The position numbers and the translations under genes are program-made. Below the pieces are notes generated by a model, which did not search any database, was not told the origin of the DNA, and was given only the letters and a program-made list of their open reading frames with translations. Source: Cnuibacter physcomitrellae (GTDB taxonomy: Bacteria > Actinomycetota > Actinomycetes > Actinomycetales > Microbacteriaceae). Taken from it: DNA of 64,000 bases. The stretch is taken from NCBI RefSeq assembly GCF_014640535.1, contig NZ_BMHD01000001.1:1-64000 (forward strand), given 5' to 3'. Shown here one piece after another: positions 36,094 through 44,244 of this stretch; positions within the stretch are counted from its first letter, which is position 1, and each line of letters begins with the position of its first letter.

Positions 36094-36828
36094 ATGAGCT
36101 TCCCCTTCCACCGACCCTCCGGCTCCGACCGGCTCTCGAGCGGCACCCGCCGGGTCCGCACGATCGTCGTCGTGGCGGCGGCGGCCTCGGCGTTCGCCCT
36201 CGTGTCGCTCACCGCCATCGCTCCGCCCGGGCAGGCGCCCGGTGCGGTGTCCGACCTCGCCGCCGGGTCCGTCGCGGCCGCCGGAGCGGACCAGCGCGAC
36301 GTCGTGATCGGCGTGGGCGACGGGCCGGGGCAGCAGACCATCTCGGTGCCGCAGAGCGTCGCGCAGGTGCTCGTCTCGCGTGACGGGTACTCGGGGACGA
36401 CCGCGCTCGAGAAGCTCCGGCAGAGCGGCACGAACCGCGACTGGGCCGAGCTGGTGATGATCTTCGGCGGATTCCCGCGCACCGAGTCCAACATCACCGT
36501 GATGCTCCGCTGGATGCGGCAGGAGAACGGCCCCGACGACTGGTGGCTGCGCAACAACCCGCTCAACAACGGCTGGGGCTCGGGCGGCGGGAGCGGACTC
36601 GGCAGCTACGACAACCTCGTCATCGCGGCCGAGAACTGCGCCGAGGCCCTGCACGAGAACTCCGGCTACTCCGCCATCCTCGCCGGGTTCCAGTCGTCCG
36701 CGCCCACCTCGCAGATCGAGGCCGCCATCTGGGCGTCGCCCTGGGCGAGCAGCCACTACGCGAACGGGGCGCACTGGTCGTCGTCTCCCGTGCCGCTGTA
36801 CACCGCGCCCGCCGCCGCCTGGGGCTGA
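36094..36828 (+). CDS. Secreted lysozyme-like protein, putative peptidoglycan hydrolase
   Basis: A 244-residue exported protein: basic N-terminus, hydrophobic segment (about 25-45, TIVVVAAAASAFALVSLTAIA), then a linker. The C-terminal half carries MLRWMRQENGPDDWWLRNNPLNNGW, SYDNLVIAAENCAEALHENSGYSAIL and AAIWASPWASSHYANGAHW. The Glu after MRQ and the NNPLN / SPWA-HY pattern resemble lysozyme-like domains found in actinobacterial phage tail and lysin proteins. GTG 36055 would add 13 residues. Enzymatic activity is inferred, not certain. Confidence 0.75.
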   Translation: MSFPFHRPSGSDRLSSGTRRVRTIVVVAAAASAFALVSLTAIAPPGQAPGAVSDLAAGSVAAAGADQRDVVIGVGDGPGQQTISVPQSVAQVLVSRDGYSGTTALEKLRQSGTNRDWAELVMIFGGFPRTESNITVMLRWMRQENGPDDWWLRNNPLNNGWGSGGGSGLGSYDNLVIAAENCAEALHENSGYSAILAGFQSSAPTSQIEAAIWASPWASSHYANGAHWSSSPVPLYTAPAAAWG

Positions 36829-36874
36829 GCGCCGGGCGCACCGCCTGGGCTGAGCATCGCCGTCGAGCGTCCGG

Positions 36875-37368
36875 CTACGCCTCGCGGGTCAGGATCGCGC
36901 GCTCGTCGGCCGTCCACCGCTGGCCCAGGTTGTCGGAGAAGCGGATCGCGGTCACCGCCCACTCCGCCGTGTTCATGAAGGGCTGCAGCGGCTGGTCGGC
37001 CTCGCGGAGCTCGCGCGCGAAGGCCCACTCGAACGGGTCGCCCGACGACTTGTGCCTCACGAGGTAGGTGCCGGGCGGCAGGATGCGGAGCGTGATCGGT
37101 CGTGCGCTCGGGAAGCCCTTCAGAGCGACCTCGATGACGACGTCGTGGAACGTGGCGCCGGACGTGTTGGCGATCACGACGCCGTAGAAGTCCCGTGCGT
37201 CGTTCGTGGTTACCCAGGAGGTGAGCCGGTGGCCTGCACCTTCGACTCGCGGTCCTCCTCGGCGCGCCGCCGTCGACGGTCCGCCATGAACTGGAGCACG
37301 GCGATCGCCACCGCCGCGGTCGTGATCCAGGTGGGGAGATCTCCCCACCACTGTTGAGCATCCATCAT
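36875..37368 (-). pseudogene. Small membrane protein gene interrupted by a frameshift
   Basis: Two reading frames together look like one gene. From ATG 37368, after a perfect GGAGGTAGG, the first frame encodes a 52-residue piece with a membrane segment (WWGDLPTWITTAAVAIAVLQFMADRRRRRAEED) and stops at 37210. The second frame continues just before that stop with LTSWVTTNDARDFYGVVIANTSGATFHDVVIEV and runs to 36875. One missing base near 37228-37231 would join them (QAT-RLTSW). Actinobacterial proteins with a tryptophan-rich membrane anchor followed by a YGVVI-N-S domain have this order. Real mutation, sequencing error or programmed shift cannot be separated here. Confidence 0.72.
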
Positions 37369-37429
37369 CCTACCTCCGGGTGAGACCCTACGCCGGCTCG
37401 TCGATGCAGACGCGACCTAGGCTGGAGAC

Positions 37430-38392
37430 ATGACCGACAGCAGTGCCGACGACACCAGCCCCCTCGCCTCCCGACTCGGACTCGGGCTCGCGGCGATCGG
37501 CCGGCCGGCGTACATCACGGTCGGGCGGGACGACGACCTCGGCCAGGGCGCCGACCGGTCGATCGAGGGGATGCGGGAACGCGCGCACGCGCTCCTCGAC
37601 GCCGCGTGGTGGCTCGGCGTCCGCTACATCGACGCGGCACGCTCGTACGGGCACGCCGAGGAGTTCCTCGGGTCGTGGCTCGCCGCGCATCCGGGCCGTC
37701 GCGACGAGCTGACGATCGGGTCGAAGTGGGGCTACGAGTACGTGGGCGACTGGCGCATGGATGCCGAGGTGCACGAGCGCAAGGAGCACAGCCTCGCCCT
37801 GCTTGAGCGACAGTGGGCCGAGACCGTCGAGGCGCTCGGCACGGAGCCCGACGTGTACCTCGTCCACTCGCTCACCCCCGACAGCCCCGCCCTCGGCGAC
37901 GACGCGCTGCTGACCCGGCTCGCCGAGATCGCCGAGGGGGGAGTCCGGGTGGGGTTCTCGACCTCCGGGCCGGCGCAGGGCGACGTCCTGCGTACGGCGC
38001 TCGCTCGCCCCGACCTGCCGTTCAGCGCCGTGCAGACGACGTGGAACCTGCTCGAGCAGTCGGCCGGCGACGCCCTCGCCGCCGCGAACGACGCCCGCTG
38101 GCTCGTCGTGGTGAAGGAGACCCTCGCCAACGGACGGCTGACGCCCCGGGGCGACGAGCCGGCCGCCGCGGCGCTCGCGGCGGAGGACGGACAGCCCCTC
38201 GACGGGCTCGCGATCGGCGCCGCGGTCTCGCACGCGTGGGCCGACATCGTGCTCACGGGCGCGGTCACGCGGAAGCAGCTGCGGGAGAACCTCGGCGCAC
38301 GCGTGCCCGCACTGCCGGAGGAGCGGCTCGCCGAGCTCGCCGAGGACCCCGCGGAGTACTGGGCGGAGCGCTCCGCCCGCTCCTGGACCTGA
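37430..38392 (+). CDS. Aldo/keto reductase
   Basis: A 320-residue NADPH-dependent oxidoreductase with the TIM-barrel signatures: LGLGLAAIGRPAYI, D and Y of the catalytic set in YIDAARSYGHAEEFLG, K in IGSKWGYEY, and VYLVHSLTP for the His position. The C-terminal cofactor region GAAVSHAWADIVLTGAVTRKQLRENL is slightly atypical. TAGGCT lies 6 nt before ATG 37430 and no Shine-Dalgarno is present, indicating a leaderless mRNA. Substrate unknown. Confidence 0.88.
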   Translation: MTDSSADDTSPLASRLGLGLAAIGRPAYITVGRDDDLGQGADRSIEGMRERAHALLDAAWWLGVRYIDAARSYGHAEEFLGSWLAAHPGRRDELTIGSKWGYEYVGDWRMDAEVHERKEHSLALLERQWAETVEALGTEPDVYLVHSLTPDSPALGDDALLTRLAEIAEGGVRVGFSTSGPAQGDVLRTALARPDLPFSAVQTTWNLLEQSAGDALAAANDARWLVVVKETLANGRLTPRGDEPAAAALAAEDGQPLDGLAIGAAVSHAWADIVLTGAVTRKQLRENLGARVPALPEERLAELAEDPAEYWAERSARSWT

Positions 38393-38407
38393 GCTCCACC
38401 GCTGCTG

Positions 38408-38468
38408 TCGCGCCCTGTCTGACCTTTCGCGCGCCCACTGGGCATGCGAAAGGTCAAACAGGGCGCGA
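38408..38468. repeat. Long inverted repeat, 23-bp arms with one mismatch
   Basis: Arms 38408-38430 and 38446-38468 (left begins TCGCGCCCTGTCTGACC) pair at 22 of 23 positions around a 15-nt loop. It starts 15 bp after the aldo/keto reductase stop. Probable terminator; the inner arm CCTTTCGC also occurs in the repeat at 19559. Confidence 0.85.
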
Positions 38469-38550
38469 AACGGAGGGGATGCGGCGTGCGGATGGGCGGG
38501 GACGGTTGCGCTCGCGGCGGGTTCGTGTGAGGATCGTCGGCGTCCATCCG

Positions 38551-38607
38551 ATGAGTGAGGCTCCAGTGAAGATCGTCGACCGGTTCACACCGCGCATCCC
38601 GCGCTGA
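38551..38607 (+). CDS. Upstream short ORF in the ABC-F leader
   Basis: An 18-codon ORF (MSEAPVKIVDRFTPRIPR) that ends 61 nt before the ABC-F start and 20 nt before a hairpin that covers the ABC-F ribosome-binding site. An in-frame GTG at 38527 would add 8 codons. It ends in a Pro- and Arg-rich stretch, which could favour drug-dependent ribosome stalling. ABC-F resistance genes are often controlled by such leader ORFs. The ORF is visible; its translation is inferred. Confidence 0.45.
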   Translation: MSEAPVKIVDRFTPRIPR

Positions 38608-38627
38608 CCGACGTCGACTCGATCTCC

Positions 38628-38666
38628 GGCTCCGTTGTCAGCGCATCCGCTGACATCCGAGGAGCC
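38628..38666 (+). promoter_or_regulatory. Hairpin sequestering the ABC-F ribosome-binding site
   Basis: Inner stem TGTCAGCG (38636-38643) / CGCTGACA (38648-38655) with a CATC loop, and outer stem GGCTCC (38628-38633) / GGAGCC (38661-38666). The right outer arm contains GAGGAG, the Shine-Dalgarno of the gene starting at 38669. Folding would hide it, which fits translational attenuation. Confidence 0.65.
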
Positions 38667-38668
38667 CC

Positions 38669-40279
38669 ATGTCCACCCATCACCCCTCCGTCGTCCTCGA
38701 CCACGTGTCCTTCGCGTGGCCCGACGGCGACATCGTCCTCGATGACCTCACGGTCGCCTTCGGGTCCGGCCGCACGGGCCTGATCGGCGACAACGGCTCG
38801 GGCAAGTCCACGCTGCTGCGCCTCATCGCGGGGACGCTCCGGCCCGGTTCCGGGAGCGTGACCACGACGGGATCCGTCGGGGTGCTCCCGCAGCGGCTCA
38901 CACTCGACACGGGGGAGACGGTCGCGGCGCTGCTCGGCGTCGAGAGCACGCTGGCCGCGCTGCGGGCCATCGAGGCCGGCGGCGTCTCGGAGACCCTGTT
39001 CGACGCCGTCGGCGACGACTGGGACGTCGAGGCGCGCGCCACCGCCGCGCTCGACGCGGTGGGTGTGCCCACCGACCTCGACCGCCGCGTCGGCGAGCTG
39101 AGCGGCGGCGAGGCCGTGCTCACGGCGCTCGCCGGCCTGAGGCTCGCCGCGCATCCGGTCGTGCTGCTCGACGAGCCGACCAACAACCTCGACCGCGAGG
39201 CGCGTCGGCGGTTCGCCGACAGCCTCGAGGGCTGGCCCGGCGCGATGATCGTGGTCAGCCACGACGTCGCGCTCCTCGATCGGATGGACGACACGGCCGA
39301 GCTGCGTGCGGGCGGGATCGAGGTGTTCGGCGGCGGCTACTCCGAGTTCCGTGAGCACCTGGCGCGGGAGCAGGAGGCGGCCGAGCGAGCACTCCGCGGG
39401 GCGGAGCAGACGCTGCGCGTGGAGCGTCGCCAGCGCATCGAGGCCGAGACCGCGCTGTCGCGCCGGGCGCGGTACGCCCGCACCGACTACGAGAACAAGC
39501 GGATGCCGAAGATCGTGATGAACGGGCGGAAGAGCTTCGCGCAGGTCTCGGCCGGGAAGCTCCGCGGCGACCTGGACGACCGGGTCGACGCCGCGAGGCG
39601 CTCCGTCGACGAGCAGGCTGCTCGGGTGCGGGACGACGACCGCATCCGCATCGATCTCCCCGATCCCGGGGTCCCCGCCTCGCGGAGCATCGCCACCTTC
39701 AGGGATGTGCGGACCGGTCGAGAGACGATCGTGCGGGGGCCCGAGCGGATCGCGCTCGTCGGCCGGAACGGGGTGGGGAAGACTCGCCTGCTCGAGTCGC
39801 TCGTGTCGGGGCAGGCAGACCCGGATGCGGCGGTCGCCGCGCGCGCCGACACCGATCGGATCGGGTACCTGCCGCAGCGACGGGACGGGCTCGTCGACGC
39901 CGACAGCGTGCTCGAGAACGTGCGCCGCCATGCTCCCGGCCGGCCGCCGGGAGAGATGCGGGCGATGCTCGCCAGGCTGCTGCTCCGCGGGGACGTCGTC
40001 GATCGCGCGGTCGGCACGCTCTCGGGGGGAGAGCGGTTCCGGGTGGCGCTCGCGGGACTCCTCGTGGCCGATCCGCCGAGCCGGCTGCTGGTGCTCGACG
40101 AGCCCACGAACGACCTCGACCTCGCGAGCATCGACGTGCTCGTCGACGCTCTGGCCGCCTATCGCGGTGCCCTCCTCGTGGTGAGCCACGACGACGCCGT
40201 GCTCGACCGCCTCGGCATCACGACCTGGCTCGAGCTCACCCCCGACGGGCTCCGCGAGGTCCGCCCGGGCGACGGGTGA
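38669..40279 (+). CDS. ABC-F family ATPase
   Basis: A 536-residue soluble protein with two ABC domains and no membrane segments. First: GLIGDNGSGKSTLLRL, VGELSGGEAVLTAL, VVLLDEPTNNLD. Second: IALVGRNGVGKTRLLE, VGTLSGGERFRVALAGL, LLVLDEPTNDLD. The charged linker (about 220-320, with RYARTDYENKRMPK) is the interdomain arm that reaches the ribosomal E/P site. ABC-F proteins either protect ribosomes from antibiotics or act as translation factors. The regulated leader (short ORF plus hairpin on the ribosome-binding site) favours the antibiotic-resistance type; this is inference. Confidence 0.9.
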   Translation: MSTHHPSVVLDHVSFAWPDGDIVLDDLTVAFGSGRTGLIGDNGSGKSTLLRLIAGTLRPGSGSVTTTGSVGVLPQRLTLDTGETVAALLGVESTLAALRAIEAGGVSETLFDAVGDDWDVEARATAALDAVGVPTDLDRRVGELSGGEAVLTALAGLRLAAHPVVLLDEPTNNLDREARRRFADSLEGWPGAMIVVSHDVALLDRMDDTAELRAGGIEVFGGGYSEFREHLAREQEAAERALRGAEQTLRVERRQRIEAETALSRRARYARTDYENKRMPKIVMNGRKSFAQVSAGKLRGDLDDRVDAARRSVDEQAARVRDDDRIRIDLPDPGVPASRSIATFRDVRTGRETIVRGPERIALVGRNGVGKTRLLESLVSGQADPDAAVAARADTDRIGYLPQRRDGLVDADSVLENVRRHAPGRPPGEMRAMLARLLLRGDVVDRAVGTLSGGERFRVALAGLLVADPPSRLLVLDEPTNDLDLASIDVLVDALAAYRGALLVVSHDDAVLDRLGITTWLELTPDGLREVRPGDG

Positions 40280-40318
40280 CGCCGGCCCGCCGGGGGAGTG
40301 GTCGAGCCGGTGTTCGGA

Positions 40319-40723
40319 CGGGCATGGTGCGGGTTGCGCCCGCGGAGCGCGCCGTCGCCGCTCCCTGGGCTTCGCCGCACCGCTGAGCGGGCGCAACCCG
40401 CGCGTCCGGCTCTCGAGGTCGCCCGCGTGGGGGTGGGCCGGGTAGGCCAGGCGGGCAGCGTCGGGGTCGGCATTCTGGCGGGCATGGTGCGGGTTGCGCC
40501 CGCGGAGCGCGCCGTCACCGCTCCCTGGGCCTCGCCGCGCCGCTGGGCGGGCGCAACCCGCGCGTCTGGCTCTCGAGGTCGCCCGGGTGGGTGAGCGGGG
40601 CACGCTAGGCGGGCCGCGTCGGGGTCGGCAATCTGGCGGGCATGGTGCGGGTTGCGCCCGCGGAGCGCGCCGTCACCGCTCCCGGGGCCTCGCCGCACCG
40701 CTGAGCGGGCGCAACCCGCAACT
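40319..40723. repeat. Three tandem ~159-bp repeats with internal inverted repeats
   Basis: Copies start at 40319, 40479 and 40637 (periods 160 and 158 bp); the third is truncated near 40723. Each begins with CGGGCATGGTGC and has a perfect 15-bp inverted repeat, in copy 1 GCGGGTTGCGCCCGC (40329-40343) and GCGGGCGCAACCCGC (40387-40401), around a 43-nt insert with its own GGAGCG/CGCTCC pairing. No gene is supported in the 40280-40822 gap. It lies between the convergent ABC-F gene and a small minus-strand gene. Role unknown: terminator array, structured RNA or mobile-element remnant. Confidence 0.9.
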
Positions 40724-40822
40724 CGAGCACTGCTGGGATCCCGTTCGGGGAGCTGCACGCTCTGCCGCAGGATGACCGGGACTTGTCGTCGCAGGTCCAG
40801 GTCAGGCAGCGATCCGATCAGC

Positions 40823-41041
40823 TCAGGCGGCGGCGCGGGTGAGGTCGAGCTCGATGAGGTCGAAGCCGGTGGCGAGCTCGGACTCGTCGACGGCGTGGAC
40901 GTCGAAGTCGTGGGTGATCGTGTAGAGGTCGAGGCGGAGGCGGGCGGCCTCGTTCGGGGTCCTCTCCGCCGCGGCGTCGATGGCGGCGTGCAGGTGACGC
41001 CGGCGGAGGATGAGGTCGCGGGTCCAGGTCGTGGTGGTCAT
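40823..41041 (-). CDS. Small hypothetical protein (72 residues)
   Basis: A short helical, acidic protein (MTTTTWTRDLILRRRHLHAAIDAAAERTPNEAARLRLDLYTITHDFDVHAVDESELATGFDLIELDL...). GGAAGGATCACCTG before the ATG is a good ribosome-binding site. I do not recognise the family. No membrane segment. It stands alone, convergent with the triple repeat and ABC-F gene and divergent from the cellulase gene. Confidence 0.7.
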   Translation of the reverse strand: MTTTTWTRDLILRRRHLHAAIDAAAERTPNEAARLRLDLYTITHDFDVHAVDESELATGFDLIELDLTRAAA

Positions 41042-41216
41042 CAGGTGATCCTTCCGTCCAGGGGTGAGACGACCGTAGGTCCGTCTGCTGGCCGTCGGCT
41101 ACGTCTTCGCTCGGAGTCCCCGTCGTGTTTCCTCGCATGACGACGAGAGCCGGCCCGGAGTTCGATTACCATGGCCGACATCAGCTCGCGCCAGGCGGGC
41201 CGGAGGTGGGGGAGCG

Positions 41217-42902
41217 ATGGGCGCGACGGCGACGATCGGCGGGCGCGCACGCCGGCTGCTCCGCCTCGGCGCCGTGGCCCTGGCGGCACTCCTGCCCGCG
41301 ACCGCGCTGGCCGTCGCGCAGGCACCGGCGCCCGCCGTCGCGGCGACGTCCGGATGGCTGCACACCGAGGGCGCCGCGATCAAGACCGAGGCGGGGCAGA
41401 CCTACACGATCAAGGCGGTCGCCTGGTTCGGGATGGAGACGTCGAACTGCGCCCCGCACGGGCTCTGGTCGATCTCGCTCGACGCCGGACTGGCGTCCAT
41501 CGCCTCGATGGGCTTCAACACCATCCGCCTGCCGTTCTCGAACGAGTGCCTCGCGCAGGCGTCGTCGACCTCGATCAACCAGAACGCCAACCCCGACCTG
41601 GTCTCGCTCTCCCCGCTGCAGCTCATGGACACCGTCATCGCCAAGGCGAGGTCGTACGGCCTGAACGTCATCCTCGACCGCCATCGACCCGACTCGGGTG
41701 CGCAGTCCGAGCTCTGGTACACCGACCGCTACAGCGAGAAGCAGTGGATCGCCGACTGGACGATGCTGGCGAGCCGCTACAAGAGCGACCCGACGGTCAT
41801 CGGCGTCGACCTCCACAACGAGCCGCACGGCCCGGCGTGCTGGGGGTGCGGCGATCCGGCTCGTGACTGGCAGGCGGCGGCGACACGAGCGGGCGACGCG
41901 GTGCTCGCGGTGAACCCGAAGCTCCTGATCGTCGTCGAGGGCGTCGAGCGTCAGGGCGACGGATCCTCCACCTGGTGGGGCGGAGGGCTGTCGGATGCCG
42001 GGGCCAAGCCGGTGTCGCTGAAGGTCGCCGGGCGCGTCGTCTACTCGCCCCACGACTATCCCTCGACCGTGTTCAACCAGACCTGGTTCCAGGCCGCCGA
42101 CTACCCCGCCAACCTCGAGGGGGTGTGGGAGAGGAACTGGGGCTACCTCGTGACGAAGGGCGTGGCGCCCGTCCTGCTCGGAGAGTTCGGCACGAAGTAC
42201 GAGAGCGCCAGCGATCTGGCCTGGTTGAAGTCGCTCGTCGGGTACCTCGGGAAGAAGGGCATCAGCTTCGCCTACTGGTCGTTCAACCCCAACAGCGGCG
42301 ACACCGGTGGTCTGGTGACCGACGACTGGACGACGAAGCAGTCCGCCAAGCTCGAGGCGCTCGCGCCTCTCCTCGGCCCGGGCGGCTCGGTGACCCCGTC
42401 GCCCACCGCGACCCCGAAGCCGACCGCCACGCCGACCCCGAAGCCCACGGCGACCCCCACCCCGACGCCGAAGCCCACGGCGACCCCGACGCCGAAGCCC
42501 ACCGCGACTCCGACCCCGACGCCGAAGCCCACCGCGACGCCGACGCCGAAGCCCACGGCGACCCCGACCCCGACGCCGAAGCCCACGACACCCCCGACGG
42601 GTACTCCCGTGACCGGGAAGTGGACCCTCCAGAGCTCCTGGGGTGAGGGCTACGTCGCGGAGATCGAGCTCACCGCCGCCGCGAAGACCGCAGGCTGGAC
42701 CGTGACCTGGCCCGACACCGCCGCGACCTCCGTCGTGAACTCGTGGGGCATGGACTGCACCGTGAAGCCGAAGACGAGCATCACCTGCACCGGCAAGGAC
42801 TGGGCCGGACCCCTCCAGCCGGGCCAGACGGTGCGCGTCGGGCTGCAGGTGGCCTCCCCGAAGGCGCCCGCCTCCCCGAAGCTCACCATCACCGCCCGCT
42901 GA
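41217..42902 (+). CDS. Secreted GH5 endoglucanase with Pro-Thr linker and CBM2
   Basis: A 561-residue cellulase. Signal peptide (about 1-43, ending AVAQAPAPAVAA). GH5 catalytic domain (about 45-390) with acid/base Glu in VIGVDLHNEPHG, YSPHDYPS, and nucleophile Glu in LLGEFGTKY. The linker (about 397-460) repeats TATPTPKP and is encoded by GC-rich tandem DNA repeats (42397-42600). The last 95 residues form a cellulose-binding CBM2 with two conserved Cys (DCTVKP, ITCTGKDW) and aromatic residues (KWTLQSSWGEGY). GGAGGTGGGGG precedes the ATG. It acts outside the cell on beta-1,4-glucan, fitting a plant- or soil-associated life. Confidence 0.94.
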   Translation: MGATATIGGRARRLLRLGAVALAALLPATALAVAQAPAPAVAATSGWLHTEGAAIKTEAGQTYTIKAVAWFGMETSNCAPHGLWSISLDAGLASIASMGFNTIRLPFSNECLAQASSTSINQNANPDLVSLSPLQLMDTVIAKARSYGLNVILDRHRPDSGAQSELWYTDRYSEKQWIADWTMLASRYKSDPTVIGVDLHNEPHGPACWGCGDPARDWQAAATRAGDAVLAVNPKLLIVVEGVERQGDGSSTWWGGGLSDAGAKPVSLKVAGRVVYSPHDYPSTVFNQTWFQAADYPANLEGVWERNWGYLVTKGVAPVLLGEFGTKYESASDLAWLKSLVGYLGKKGISFAYWSFNPNSGDTGGLVTDDWTTKQSAKLEALAPLLGPGGSVTPSPTATPKPTATPTPKPTATPTPTPKPTATPTPKPTATPTPTPKPTATPTPKPTATPTPTPKPTTPPTGTPVTGKWTLQSSWGEGYVAEIELTAAAKTAGWTVTWPDTAATSVVNSWGMDCTVKPKTSITCTGKDWAGPLQPGQTVRVGLQVASPKAPASPKLTITAR

Positions 42903-42904
42903 GG

Positions 42905-43063
42905 TCAGCGGCGTCCGCCGCCCGTGTCCGACGGATGCGGGCGACGGCTGTCGTAGTCGGCCCGCGCTGCGGCGGCTCCGTACCCGTCGTCCCGCCACGA
43001 GAGCAGGCTGCCCACCACGCCGAGGGCGGCGACGATCAGCCCTCCGATCACGATCATCACCAT
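42905..43063 (-). CDS. Small single-pass membrane protein (52 residues)
   Basis: ATG 43063 with a strong GAGGAGAGGAG upstream gives MVMIVIGGLIVAALGVVGSLLSWRDD followed by a polar, Arg/Gly-rich tail ending GGGRR. The first 22 residues form one membrane segment, and the tail is probably cytoplasmic. It ends 2 bp after the cellulase stop on the opposite strand. No known family that I recognise; the ribosome-binding site and hydrophobic pattern support it as a real gene. Confidence 0.75.
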   Translation of the reverse strand: MVMIVIGGLIVAALGVVGSLLSWRDDGYGAAAARADYDSRRPHPSDTGGGRR

Positions 43064-43199
43064 GCCGATCTCCTCTCCTCCGCCGAACTGGCCCTATAGC
43101 AAGGATCCAATCGGACCGTTCCGTCGGACTCAAGATGCCGATCTGGGCGATCTGGCCTCATTCCTCCGCGGTGTCATCGGCCACGGATAGGTTGGACCC

Positions 43200-44228
43200 A
43201 TGGCAAGCGAAGCCACCGTGCTGACCGTCGACGGCCCCCACGGACCGCGCGAGGTGCGGATCTCGAGTCCGTCACGCGTGCTCTGGCCCGAGCTCGGCAT
43301 CACCAAGCTCGACCTCGCCCGCTACCTGGTCAATGTGGGGGAGGCGTTCGTCCGGGCGAACGGCGACCGGCCGGTCTCGCTGCAACGCTTCCCGGAGAAC
43401 GTCGACGGGGAGGACTTCTTCTCCAAGAACCCGCCGCGGGGCACACCCGACTACGTCCGCTCCGTGACGGTCACCTACCCGAGCGCGCGCTCGCATCCGC
43501 AGCTCGTCATCGACGAGCCGGCCGCGGCCGTCTGGGCCGCGCAGATGAACACGATCGTGTTCCACCCGTGGCCCTCCCGCGCCGAGGACCCGGACAACCC
43601 GGATCAGCTGCGGATCGACCTCGACCCCCAGCCCGGGACCGGGATCGACGAGGCCATCCCCGCGGCCCTGGCACTGCGGGAGGTGCTCGCCGAGGCGGGG
43701 CTCACCGCGTTCGTGAAGACCTCCGGCAATCGGGGCCTCCATGTGTTCGCCCCCATCGAGCCCGTGCGCGAGTTCCTCGACGTCCGTCACGCCGTGATCG
43801 GCGCCGCCCGCGAGCTGGAACGCCGGATGCCCGACAGGGTCACCACTGCGTGGTGGAAGGAGGAGCGCGGACAGCGCGTCTTCGTCGACTTCAACCAGGC
43901 CAACCGTGATCGCACCATCGCGGGCGCGTACAGTCCGCGGGCGCTGCCGCACGCGTCGGTGTCCTGCCCGATCACCTGGGACGAGCTCGAGAGCGTCGAC
44001 CCGAGGTCGTTCACGATCCTCACCGTGCCCGAACGCCTCCGCACGGTCGGCGATCCGTGGGCGGGCTTCTCCGACGAGCCGGGCTCCATCGACACGCTGT
44101 TCTCCTGGTGGGAGCGCGATCTCGAGAACGGGCTCGGCGAGCTCCCGTTCCCGCCCGACTACCCGAAAATGCCCGGCGAGCCGCCCCGGGTGCAGCCGAG
44201 CCGGGCCAAGAAGACCCCGGCCGACTGA
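43200..44228 (+). CDS. LigD-type primase/polymerase domain protein
   Basis: A stand-alone 342-residue archaeo-eukaryotic primase-like polymerase (POL domain of LigD) for non-homologous end joining. Motifs: SRVLWPELGITKLDLARYL, PVSLQRFPENVDGEDFFSKN, the metal site in RIDLDPQPG, KTSGNRGLHVFAPI and FVDFNQANRDRTIAGAYSPRA. TAGGTT lies 6 nt before ATG 43200, so probably leaderless. It converges on a LigC-type ATP-dependent ligase. No ku gene is in the window. Confidence 0.9.
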   Translation: MASEATVLTVDGPHGPREVRISSPSRVLWPELGITKLDLARYLVNVGEAFVRANGDRPVSLQRFPENVDGEDFFSKNPPRGTPDYVRSVTVTYPSARSHPQLVIDEPAAAVWAAQMNTIVFHPWPSRAEDPDNPDQLRIDLDPQPGTGIDEAIPAALALREVLAEAGLTAFVKTSGNRGLHVFAPIEPVREFLDVRHAVIGAARELERRMPDRVTTAWWKEERGQRVFVDFNQANRDRTIAGAYSPRALPHASVSCPITWDELESVDPRSFTILTVPERLRTVGDPWAGFSDEPGSIDTLFSWWERDLENGLGELPFPPDYPKMPGEPPRVQPSRAKKTPAD

Positions 44229-44244
44229 TCGCGCGGCGACGCCG

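Noticed and set aside
42397-42600. Tandem DNA repeats in the cellulase linker as a mobile or regulatory repeat
   Set aside because: They encode the Pro-Thr linker in frame, which is normal for modular cellulases.
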